A DNA stretch of 17,562 nt from Planctomycetaceae bacterium. Lineage in GTDB: Bacteria; Planctomycetota; Planctomycetia; Pirellulales; JAEUIK01. The position numbers were made by a program, and so were the translations under genes. The stretch's first letter is position 1. Each line of letters begins with the position of its first letter. The notes beneath the pieces were generated by a model. That model had not been told where the DNA came from and did not search any database. It worked only from the letters and a program-made list of their open reading frames with translations. The stretch lies in assembly GCA_016793185.1 (NCBI GenBank), contig JAEUIK010000494.1, positions 1 through 17,562 on the forward strand. The letters run 5' to 3'. This document shows, in pieces, positions 7,943-14,966 of the stretch.

Positions 7943-9493
7943 ATGACCCTTGCTTCCACCCCCTTCGCCGAAGTGATCTCGCTCGCGCCCGGCGACAACG
8001 TCTGTGTCGCAACCTGCAACCTGTTGGCCGGTGCCGAGGTGTCGACCAACGGCCGCAGTATCAAGCTGACGGGGCCGGTCGGCCTGGGACACAAGATCGC
8101 CACGCAGGCGATCCCCCGCGGTGAGCGCGTCTACAAATACGGCCAGACGATCGGTTTTGCGACGGCCGACATTCGCCCCGGCGATTTCGTCCACACGCAC
8201 AATCTGGCGGCCGGCGAGTTCGCGCGCGATTACGCCTTTGCCAGCGAGGTTCCCCCCGACCCGGCGCCGCTCGAGGGGAAAACCTTTCAAGGCTACCGCC
8301 GCGCCGACGGCCGCGTCGGCACGCGCAATTACCTGGCCGTGATCTCCACAGTGAATTGCTCGGCTTCCGTCAGCAAGTACGTCGCCCAGCGCTTCGATCG
8401 CAAGCTGCTGGAGCAATATCCCCAGGTCGATGGGATTCTTCCCCTCACGCACAAAGGGGGCTGCGGCCTGCAATACGACGGTGACGATCACCATCAGCTC
8501 AATCGAATCCTCTCGGGCTTTGCCAAGCATCCCAATGTCGGCGGCTACCTTTTGATCGGGCTGGGTTGCGAGACCGGGACCGCCGTCAGCCTGATCGAAC
8601 AAGGAGGCCTGGTGCAGCTCAACGGGCACCAGCAGCGCGCCCCGCGCGTGCTGAGCATCCAGGAATGTGGCGGCACGAACAAGACCGTCGAGGCGGGCCT
8701 GGCCGCGATCGCCGAGTTGCTGCCCGAGGTGAACAATGTCCGCCGCGAAACGATTCCCGCCAGCGAATTGGTTCTCGGCACCGAGTGCGGCGGCTCCGAT
8801 GGCAACTCAGGAGTCACGGCCAATCCCGCCTTGGGTGTCGCGAGCGATCTGCTGGTCGCGGCGGGCGGGACCTCGATTCTGGCCGAGACGCCGGAGATCT
8901 ACGGCGCCGAGCACCTCCTCACGCGCCGCGCCAAGACCCGCGAGATCGGCGAGAAGATCGTCGAGCTGATCCGCTGGTGGGAGGACTACACCGGCAAGTT
9001 CGGCGTCAAGATCGACAATAACCCCTCGCCGGGCAACAAAGCCGGCGGGCTCACCACGATCTACGAAAAGTCGCTGGGAGCCGTCGCCAAGGGAGGACGC
9101 TCGGCGCTCTCCGGAGTCTACCGCTACGCCGAACGCGTGACCGCGCGGGGCTTCACCTTCATGGATTCGCCCGGCTTCGATCCGGCCAGCATCACCGGCC
9201 TGGTGGCCAGCGGCGCGAACATCGTGGCCTTCACCACGGGTCGCGGAAGCTGCTACGGCTGCAAGCCGGTCCCCTCGATCAAGATCGCCACCAACACCGC
9301 GATGTACGAGCGCCTGATCGACGACATGGATATCGACGCGGGCGTGATCCTCTCGGGCACGCCGGTCGAAGTCGTCGGCCAGCAGATCTTCGATCTCATG
9401 CTCGAAGTCGCCAGCGGCCGCAAGACCAAGAGCGAGCAGCACGGCGTCGGCGAGGAAGAGTTCGTCCCCTGGAGCATCGGGCCGACACTCTAA
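7943..9493 (+). CDS. UxaA/GarD-family sugar-acid dehydratase (altronate/galactarate type)
   Basis: Cytoplasmic metal-dependent dehydratase of 516 residues; the family removes water from altronate (UxaA) or galactarate (GarD) to give a 2-keto-3-deoxy acid. An N-terminal SAF-type domain covers about residues 1-95. The main dehydratase body follows, with RADGRVGTRNY (120-130), GGCGLQYDGDDHHQL (172-186), IGLGCE (205-210), ECGGSDGNSGVTANP (281-295), SPGNKAGGL (362-370) and TTGRGSCYGC (431-440). Length and both-domain layout match E. coli UxaA (495) and GarD (523). Parts such as IPASELVLGTECGGSD and MDIDAG look nearer to GarD, so I leave the substrate open. The ATG at 7943 has AGGTG about seven bases upstream; a GTG at 7934 would add three residues. 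No other uronate or galactarate genes lie nearby. Confidence 0.9.
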   Translation: MTLASTPFAEVISLAPGDNVCVATCNLLAGAEVSTNGRSIKLTGPVGLGHKIATQAIPRGERVYKYGQTIGFATADIRPGDFVHTHNLAAGEFARDYAFASEVPPDPAPLEGKTFQGYRRADGRVGTRNYLAVISTVNCSASVSKYVAQRFDRKLLEQYPQVDGILPLTHKGGCGLQYDGDDHHQLNRILSGFAKHPNVGGYLLIGLGCETGTAVSLIEQGGLVQLNGHQQRAPRVLSIQECGGTNKTVEAGLAAIAELLPEVNNVRRETIPASELVLGTECGGSDGNSGVTANPALGVASDLLVAAGGTSILAETPEIYGAEHLLTRRAKTREIGEKIVELIRWWEDYTGKFGVKIDNNPSPGNKAGGLTTIYEKSLGAVAKGGRSALSGVYRYAERVTARGFTFMDSPGFDPASITGLVASGANIVAFTTGRGSCYGCKPVPSIKIATNTAMYERLIDDMDIDAGVILSGTPVEVVGQQIFDLMLEVASGRKTKSEQHGVGEEEFVPWSIGPTL

Positions 9494-9521
9494 GGAGCGG
9501 GCCGCGGGCTCGCCAGCATGC

Positions 9522-10664
9522 CTACCGAGCGCTCTGCAACAGCGTGCGGGCTTCCTGGCCCGCCGCACTCTCCGGCGCCAGCTCGACGACTTGCGCGAGA
9601 TACTCGCGGGCTTTCTCGGGACGCTTTTCGAGCAGGCCTTTTCCCATCTTCAGCAGCGACGCTGCCTTCTTCGCCGCCAGCTCGCTCGAGGCGGAGCCGC
9701 GCGCTGGCGTCGCTGCGCTTCTGCTGGTCGAGGGAGGCAGCGATTGCTCGAGTTCGGCGATTCGCGCCTGGGCCAGCTCGCCGGCCGGCTTGCCCGCGTA
9801 GCGCGTAGCGACCGTCTGGTACGAAGCGAGCGCCCGCTTCGGGAGTTGTTTTTCCTCGAAGGCCTTGGCCTGGTCGAGCAACTTGGCCTGGGCGAGCAGG
9901 TCTTTGTTCGCGGGCTCGCGCCGCCGCAGCTTGATCGCGTTGCGCGCCTCCTCGACGACCGGGGGCAGCTTCGCATAGGTGCGTTCGAGCGCCGCCAGCT
10001 GCAGGGCGCCGTCGAAGGCCTGCTCGGGGTCGGCGAACTTCGCATCGGCTTCCTTCACGGCGGCGCTGCCTTCCTCGCACATTTGCCGGGCGAGCTTTTC
10101 GATTTCGACCGCGGCCTGCGCGTAACTGCCGGTCCCCAGGCAGGGGCCAATGGTCTGAATCGCCTTCTCGACCTGCTTCTCGCTCAGCGCTTTGTTGGCC
10201 GCAAGTAAAGCCGTCTGCAGCGCGTCCACCTGCGTCTCGGGGAGCGGGGCGCCGGTTTGCTGCAACATCTGCGTGAGGAACGTGGGCAGCTCCGCTCCCG
10301 GCAGGTTGTTCGACTGGCCGTAGAGCTGCTCGCCGTCGGCACGGACGACGAAGATCATCGGGATCGTATTGCCGGTGGGCTTGAAGCGCGTGGCCCAGGT
10401 TTGCCACTCGGGGCCGTCCGTGTCGATCTTCAGGGGGATGAACGAAGCGATCAGGGGCTGGATGCTGGGATCGGTGACGAGCCGCTTTTCGAGCGCCTGG
10501 CAAGCGCCGCAATTCTTGCTGCCCGCCATGGCAAAGATCGCCCGCCCCGTTTTTTGCGAGAGTTGCAAGGCCTCGTCGACGCTCGCGGCGTGCGCGAGCT
10601 GCGCGGCAAATAGTCCGGCCGCGCTCAGGATCGCAGCGAACATCGGGTAGCGGACAACTCGCAT
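9522..10664 (-). CDS. Secreted thioredoxin-fold protein with helical (TPR-like) tail
   Basis: 380-residue exported protein. An N-terminal signal peptide (about residues 1-27: Arg residues, hydrophobic core, then AQLAHAA) is followed by a thioredoxin fold. The redox-type motif is CGAC at 52-55 in SKNCGACQALEKRL, and the likely cis-proline is Pro102 in NTIPMIFV, ahead of the strand VVRADGEQLYG. The remaining 240 residues are Ala/Leu/Glu-rich helices, and the last part (EKAREYLAQVVELAPESA) resembles a tetratricopeptide repeat. The frame is open 72 codons further upstream, but only the ATG at 10662-10664 puts the signal peptide at the N-terminus. It converges on the dehydratase gene with 28 bp between the stops. 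Likely a periplasmic thiol oxidoreductase or a thioredoxin-like protein of unknown target; the substrate is unknown. Confidence 0.8.
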   Translation of the reverse strand: MRVVRYPMFAAILSAAGLFAAQLAHAASVDEALQLSQKTGRAIFAMAGSKNCGACQALEKRLVTDPSIQPLIASFIPLKIDTDGPEWQTWATRFKPTGNTIPMIFVVRADGEQLYGQSNNLPGAELPTFLTQMLQQTGAPLPETQVDALQTALLAANKALSEKQVEKAIQTIGPCLGTGSYAQAAVEIEKLARQMCEEGSAAVKEADAKFADPEQAFDGALQLAALERTYAKLPPVVEEARNAIKLRRREPANKDLLAQAKLLDQAKAFEEKQLPKRALASYQTVATRYAGKPAGELAQARIAELEQSLPPSTSRSAATPARGSASSELAAKKAASLLKMGKGLLEKRPEKAREYLAQVVELAPESAAGQEARTLLQSAR

Positions 10665-10792
10665 GGCGGGACCCCGCGGGAGTGCGTTGGGTGGACTGGC
10701 CACGACGGGCGCGAGCTTTATTGTGGAATCGCAGGCCCGGGGAAACAAGCAGAATCGGCCTATCGCGGGGAGGGATCGCCCCCCGGCCCGCG

Positions 10793-10822
10793 TTGACGCT
10801 CGGCGAGCCGACCTGTTACCCT
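10793..10822 (+). promoter_or_regulatory. Candidate sigma-70-type promoter for lpxK
   Basis: TTGACG at 10793-10798 matches five of six -35 bases. An extended -10 (TGT then TACCCT at 10817-10822) follows after 18 bp. The -10 hexamer itself is weak (three of six). Distance to the GTG start is about 94 bp. Position and direction fit lpxK and nothing else. Confidence 0.35.
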
Positions 10823-10915
10823 GCGTCCGCAAGTGGCGCAGGCGGTTGGCATTGCGACTGACGCCAGGTTGCCACCCCACCTCCCCCTTTTCCTGGATCC
10901 GGAACCGAGCCTGCC

Positions 10916-12004
10916 GTGCCGTTGGATGCCGCCACGTATCGTGATCTGGTGAGCGGCACGCGACGAGGGATCGGGGCCGCGACCGTGCGCGCGTTGCTGC
11001 GGCTCGGCGAGATTCCGTATACCTGGGCCGTCGGCCGCCGCAATCGCCAGTTCGATCGCGGCGCCCGCGAGATCGTCCGCGTCGAGGTTCCCGTGATCAG
11101 CGTCGGCAACCTCACGCTGGGCGGGACCGGCAAAACGCCGTTTGTCGCCTGGATCGCGCGGCATCTCCGCCAGCAGGACGTGCGCGTGACGATCGTCAGC
11201 CGGGGCTACGGCGTTTCCGCCGGCGCGCGCAATGACGAAGCGCTCGAGCTCGAGCAGCGCTTGCCCGATGTCCCGCACGTGCAGAATCGCGACCGCGTGG
11301 CCGCCGCGCGGGTGGCGATCGACGAGCTCGACTGCCAGGCGATCGTGCTCGACGACGGGTTCCAGCATCGCCGGTTGGCGCGCGATCTCGATATCGTGCT
11401 GCTCGACGCCTTGGAGCCCTTCGGCTGGAACCATCTGGTGCCGCGCGGGTACCTGCGCGAACCGCGCGCGAACCTCGCCCGGGCGCAGGTGGTGGCCTTG
11501 TCGCGGGCCGACGTGGTCGCTGCCGAGCGACGCGAGGAGATTCGTCGGGAGGCGGCCCGCCTCGCGCCGCACGCGCTGTGGATCGAAACGCGCCACGCTC
11601 CCGAGGCGTGGCTCTCGGCCAGCGGGCGCGAGTTGCCGCTCGCCGAGCTTGCCGGGAAACGGGTCGCCGCGCTGGCCGGAATCGGCAATCCGGCGGGCTT
11701 TCGCCACACGCTCGCCACGAGCGGGCTGGAAGTCGTCGAATTTCGCGAGTTTCCCGACCATCACGCATTTTCGCGCGACGATGTGCAGAGCCTGATCGCC
11801 TGGGCCGACGGCCTCGACGTCGCGGCCGTCGTCTGCACCCACAAGGATCTCGTCAAGCTGGGAGTCGATCGCCTGGGGCGGCGCCCGCTGTGGGCGCTGG
11901 TGATCGGCCTGGAGATCCTCGCGGGCGAGCCGGAGTTCGCCGCGCGCCTCGCCGAGGTTACGCGGCCGATTGCCGCGCCGGCGAGTAATCGGCCAGGCGC
12001 GTGA
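10916..12004 (+). CDS. lpxK: Tetraacyldisaccharide 4'-kinase LpxK
   Basis: Inner-membrane-associated kinase that phosphorylates the 4' position of the lipid A disaccharide, a late step of lipid A synthesis. At 362 residues it is in the family range. The family P-loop is VGNLTLGGTGKTP at 63-75, followed by VSRGYG (94-99), the conserved DDGFQHRRLARDLD at 146-159 and PRGYLREP at 176-183. The HHAFSRDD segment lies in the C-terminal half. The N-terminus (about 20-40) is the amphipathic/hydrophobic anchor expected for LpxK. The start is GTG at 10916; the whole protein has no internal methionine, so no ATG start is possible in this region. A weak purine-rich stretch (GGAACCGAG) lies upstream. The 3' end overlaps the convergent gene by 47 bp. 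It points to a Gram-negative outer membrane with lipid A. Confidence 0.95.
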   Translation: MPLDAATYRDLVSGTRRGIGAATVRALLRLGEIPYTWAVGRRNRQFDRGAREIVRVEVPVISVGNLTLGGTGKTPFVAWIARHLRQQDVRVTIVSRGYGVSAGARNDEALELEQRLPDVPHVQNRDRVAAARVAIDELDCQAIVLDDGFQHRRLARDLDIVLLDALEPFGWNHLVPRGYLREPRANLARAQVVALSRADVVAAERREEIRREAARLAPHALWIETRHAPEAWLSASGRELPLAELAGKRVAALAGIGNPAGFRHTLATSGLEVVEFREFPDHHAFSRDDVQSLIAWADGLDVAAVVCTHKDLVKLGVDRLGRRPLWALVIGLEILAGEPEFAARLAEVTRPIAAPASNRPGA

Positions 12005-12959
12005 CCAGCTCTTGCCAGAGCGACGGCACGGTCAGGGCGTGGTCGCCGCAGAAGTAGTAGCTTTGCCCCCCGTCGGCGACCGTCCGCACGAGAATCGTCT
12101 TCCAGGGGCGATAGTAGTACTGCGGATGCTCCTTGCCCGGCGGTCCGGCGCGATAGTTCTCGGGCAGTTCGACCAGGTCGAAGACGGCCGTGGTGAAATG
12201 CCGCACTTCCTGGCCGCGCTGCTGGGCGACGTTCCGCGCCATCGAGAGGGCTTTGAGATAGACCTCGGGTCCGGCGACCGCCGAGCCGATGTTGAGGAAG
12301 ACGCCCCCTTCGAGCTGCTGGATCGCGCGGGCGAAGATCAGGAAATCGGTGTAACTGGTGGCGCCCAGCGCCGCGCCGCTGCAGTTGGCGTGGGCGTGGA
12401 TGATGTCGCTGCCGATGCCGACATGGGCGGTGACCGGCACGCCCGCCCGCCAGCCGGCCGCGGCCAGGCTCAGATCGCGGTTGGGAAATTTCTCGGTCTC
12501 GATCGTGCGGCCGACCCCTTCGCCGAGGCCTTCGCCGCGCGAGGCGGCGAGATTGATGATGTCGTTCAGGCGGCTCGTTTCGTGCCAGAGGCCGAATTGC
12601 CCGCGCGCGATCCACTTGGGGACGTTCTCGCTGGTGCCGCCGACGAGGGACAATTCGTAGTCGTGGATGATCCCGGCCCCGTTGGTGGCCAGGTGAGTGA
12701 TGATCCGGCGTTCGATCAAGTCGACGAGAAAGCGCGAGAGGCCCAGCTTGATCGGATGTCCGCCGAGCATGGCGACGACCGGCCGGCCGCGGCGGCGGGC
12801 GGCGACGATCGCATCGATGAGCGCCCCGAACTCGGGATGCGCAAAGCGCTCGGCGGGCGACGCGAGCGGCCGGCAGGCGTCGACCACCAGGTCGTGGCCC
12901 CGCTGCTCGATCTGACGCAGGATGATTTGCTGGCGGTCAAAAAGCTCGTAGCGACTCAT
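11958..12959 (-). CDS. Deoxyhypusine-synthase-like protein
   Basis: Cytoplasmic, 333 residues, NAD-dependent aminobutyl-transferase superfamily by sequence: GGHPIKLGLSRFLVDLIERR (66-85), ATNGAGIIHDYELSLVGGTSE (91-111), FGLWHETSRLND (122-133), GIGSDIIHAHANC (181-193) and the closing block around YYYRPWKTILVRT (281-293). Bacteria lack eIF5A, so true hypusine formation is unlikely. Bacterial homologues include homospermidine synthase and uncharacterised proteins, and the product here is not assigned. The active-site lysine of the family lies in SWGKI; here the equivalent stretch reads RPWKTI, with Lys287 next to Trp286, a slightly shifted arrangement. The ATG at 12957-12959 gives the family N-terminus; the upstream frame extension is unlike the family. 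Its 3' end lies inside the end of lpxK. Confidence 0.8.
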   Translation of the reverse strand: MSRYELFDRQQIILRQIEQRGHDLVVDACRPLASPAERFAHPEFGALIDAIVAARRRGRPVVAMLGGHPIKLGLSRFLVDLIERRIITHLATNGAGIIHDYELSLVGGTSENVPKWIARGQFGLWHETSRLNDIINLAASRGEGLGEGVGRTIETEKFPNRDLSLAAAGWRAGVPVTAHVGIGSDIIHAHANCSGAALGATSYTDFLIFARAIQQLEGGVFLNIGSAVAGPEVYLKALSMARNVAQQRGQEVRHFTTAVFDLVELPENYRAGPPGKEHPQYYYRPWKTILVRTVADGGQSYYFCGDHALTVPSLWQELVTRLADYSPARQSAA

Positions 12960-13181
12960 ATGTGCCGATCTCGCACGCGGGCCGAGGGTGTGGGTGACGG
13001 TGCTAGCAGAAGTTGGCCGAGCGACCCCTGCTCGAAGTCGGCGGCCGCAGGGGGGCCGTGGGGCGTTTGGCGCAGCAGAATACGGGCTCCCCGCGTTGGC
13101 CGGCAACAGCACTTTGCTGTCAGCCTCGCGCGGCGAACTCACTTGTTTTCCGGCCAGGACTTGCGCTAGCTTGCACTGACC

Positions 13182-13211
13182 TTTACCCGCTCGCGGCGAC
13201 ACGAGTATAAA
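13182..13211 (+). promoter_or_regulatory. Candidate promoter for the hldE-waaF-kinase operon
   Basis: TTTACC at 13182-13187 (four of six to TTGACA) is followed after 18 bp by TATAAA at 13206-13211 (five of six to TATAAT), the most A/T-rich spot of the region. It would give a leader of roughly 130 bases before the hldE ATG. No alternative of similar quality is seen nearby. Confidence 0.4.
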
Positions 13212-13285
13212 TCGCCGCCCGATTCTGCGCTGGCCGCGGGGCCTGCTGGCTAGTCGGCGCGAGGCTTCGACAGCGGATCATCGAT

Positions 13286-13343
13286 CGGCGCGCCCGAGAG
13301 GGAGCGCGCCGCCGAGAGGCCGCTGGATCGTCAAGGATGACGA
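13286..13343 (+). promoter_or_regulatory. Structured leader upstream of hldE
   Basis: Two hairpins precede the hldE ATG. The first has an 8-bp perfect GC stem (CGGCGCGC 13286-13293 with GCGCGCCG 13304-13311, loop of ten). The octamer CCGAGAGG of its loop (13294-13301) recurs just after the stem (13312-13319). The second has a 6-bp stem (TCGTCA 13328-13333 with TGACGA 13338-13343) and an AGGA loop. The ribosome site AAGGA at 13343-13347 begins on the last stem base. Whether these structures regulate translation is inference. Confidence 0.35.
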
Positions 13344-13350
13344 AGGATCT

Positions 13351-14901
13351 ATGAGTAATCACGATCTGCTCGCCACGTTCGACGCGATCGGCCAGCCACG
13401 CGTGCTGGTGATCGGCGATTTGATTCTCGACCGCTACACCTGGGGGAACGCCGAGCGCGTCAGCCAGGAGGCGCCGGTCATTCTCCTCAGGGCCGACCAG
13501 CGCGAGGCGCGCCTCGGCGGCGCGGCCAACGTCTGCAACATGCTCCGCGGACTCGAAGCGGAAGTGGCCGTCGCCGGCGTCGTCGGCGACGATGCCGACG
13601 GCCGGGAGTTACAAGGCCTGCTGGCCGAGGCGGGCGTCTCGACCGAGTTTCTCTGCGTCGATCCGGGCCGCCCCACGACGGTCAAGGAACGCTTCATGGG
13701 ACGGGCCGCCAATCGGCACCCGCACCAGATCCTGCGCGTCGACACCGAAGTCCGCGAGCCCCTGGCCGAGGGGATGGAGAGTCGGCTGATCGCCTGGCTC
13801 GTGCCGCGGATCGCTGACTTCCAGGTGGTGTTGGTTTCCGATTACCACAAGGGAGTCTGCACGCCCCGCGTGATGTCCGCGGTGATCGAGGCTGCGCGCA
13901 AGGTCGGCGTGCCGGTCATCGTCGACCCGCTGCGCGGCACCGATTATGCGCGCTATCGCGGCGCGACCACGATGACCCCCAATCGTCTCGAGGCCGAGCT
14001 GGCGACCGGTCGCAAGATCGTCCGGCCCGAGGATGCCTTTGCGGCGGGCGAGCAACTGTGCCGCGACTTGAATCTGGAAATGGCGATCATCACGCTCGAT
14101 CGCGACGGGATGGCGCTCGTCTGGCCGCCGGGGACCACCGGCCACAGCCACGAAGTCTTTCCGACCCGCGCGCGGGCCGTCTACGACATCACGGGCGCCG
14201 GCGACATGGTCCTGGCCGCCATCGGCGTGGCGCTGGCCAGCGGGATCGCGCCGGCCCAGGCTATCGAATTGGGGAATGTGGCCGCGGGGCTCGAAGTCGA
14301 GAAGATCGGAGTCGCCGTCATCCCCCGCGCCGAGATTCGGGCGTCGCTGCAGGCCGCCCAGCGGAGCCGGCGCTCGAAGGTGATGCCGCGCGAGGACCTG
14401 GCCGCGGCCCTGGCCGAGGACCGCGCCGCCGGGCGGCGGATCGTCTTTACCAACGGCTGCTTCGATCTGCTGCACGTGGGGCACGTGACCTATCTGCAGG
14501 AAGCGGCGGCCTATGGCGACCGGCTGGTCGTCGCGGTCAACAGCGATGCGTGCGTCAAGCAATTGAAGGGAGACCATCGGCCGGTCATCACCGAGCACGA
14601 TCGGGCCGCCATGCTCGCCGCCCTGGCGTGCGTCGACTATGTCGTCGTCTTCGATGAAGAGACGCCGCGCGACTTGCTGCACCTGCTGCACCCCGACGTG
14701 CTCGTCAAAGGAGGCACCTACCGGCTCGACGAAGTGGTGGGGCACGAGATCGTCGAGGGCTACGGCGGGCGCGTCGTGGTCACCGGCGTCGTGGCCGGCG
14801 TCTCGACCACCGCCATCGTCCGCTCGGTGGCCGAACGCCAGGCGCCGCCGCGACCCCATTTCGACACGGCCACCGTCGCCGAACAGCGGCGGGCGGGCTG
14901 A
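13351..14901 (+). CDS. hldE: Bifunctional heptose kinase/adenylyltransferase HldE
   Basis: Bifunctional cytoplasmic enzyme of ADP-L-glycero-D-manno-heptose synthesis. The N-terminal PfkB-type kinase (about residues 15-335) phosphorylates heptose-7-phosphate at C1. The C-terminal nucleotidyltransferase (about 360-490) transfers AMP to heptose-1-phosphate. Evidence: GGAANV at 56-61, VSDYHKG at 162-168, the ATP-site and catalytic signature DITGAGD at 279-285 with Asp285 as base, then TNGCFDLLHVGHV at 367-379 (HxGH type), LVKGGTYRLDEVVGHE at 451-466 and VSTTAIV at 484-490. At 516 residues it is slightly longer than E. coli HldE (477), due mostly to a short tail after 497. The ATG at 13351 has AAGGA three bases upstream. 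First gene of a three-gene cluster; waaF follows after 65 bp. Confidence 0.95.
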   Translation: MSNHDLLATFDAIGQPRVLVIGDLILDRYTWGNAERVSQEAPVILLRADQREARLGGAANVCNMLRGLEAEVAVAGVVGDDADGRELQGLLAEAGVSTEFLCVDPGRPTTVKERFMGRAANRHPHQILRVDTEVREPLAEGMESRLIAWLVPRIADFQVVLVSDYHKGVCTPRVMSAVIEAARKVGVPVIVDPLRGTDYARYRGATTMTPNRLEAELATGRKIVRPEDAFAAGEQLCRDLNLEMAIITLDRDGMALVWPPGTTGHSHEVFPTRARAVYDITGAGDMVLAAIGVALASGIAPAQAIELGNVAAGLEVEKIGVAVIPRAEIRASLQAAQRSRRSKVMPREDLAAALAEDRAAGRRIVFTNGCFDLLHVGHVTYLQEAAAYGDRLVVAVNSDACVKQLKGDHRPVITEHDRAAMLAALACVDYVVVFDEETPRDLLHLLHPDVLVKGGTYRLDEVVGHEIVEGYGGRVVVTGVVAGVSTTAIVRSVAERQAPPRPHFDTATVAEQRRAG

Positions 14902-14908
14902 ATGCGCT

Positions 14909-14938
14909 CGCCGTACGGCGGGTCCGCTGGCGACCCGC
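14909..14938 (+). other. Intercistronic palindrome and hairpin between hldE and waaF
   Basis: The 65-bp gap holds a perfect 12-bp palindrome CGCCGTACGGCG at 14909-14920 and a 7-bp hairpin, GCGGGTC (14918-14924) with GACCCGC (14932-14938), loop of seven. The two share three bases, so only one can form at a time. No T-run follows, so it is not called as a terminator. Confidence 0.35.
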
Positions 14939-14966
14939 GAACACCAGTCACCCTCGGACGGCGACC

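Larger units (their letters stand above)
12960..13350. other. 391-bp divergent region between the DHS-like gene and hldE
   Basis: No convincing gene is present. On the plus strand it holds the candidate hldE promoter and a structured leader (listed separately). For the minus strand I see no clear promoter. Frames crossing it are Arg/Pro/Gly-rich shadow sequence. Confidence 0.5.

Noticed and set aside
9495..9511. Possible bidirectional terminator between the convergent dehydratase and thioredoxin-fold genes
   Set aside because: Only a 4-bp stem (GAGC/GCTC) with a nine-base loop and no T-run; too weak to call.
12960..13202. N-terminal extension of 81 residues on the DHS-like protein
   Set aside because: The extension is Arg/Pro/Ser-rich without family similarity. 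The ATG at 12959 starts directly at sequence that fits the family.
14058..14657. Second plus-strand frame of 199 codons inside hldE
   Set aside because: Arg/Gly-rich shadow frame; hldE shows continuous conserved motifs in its own frame through this region.
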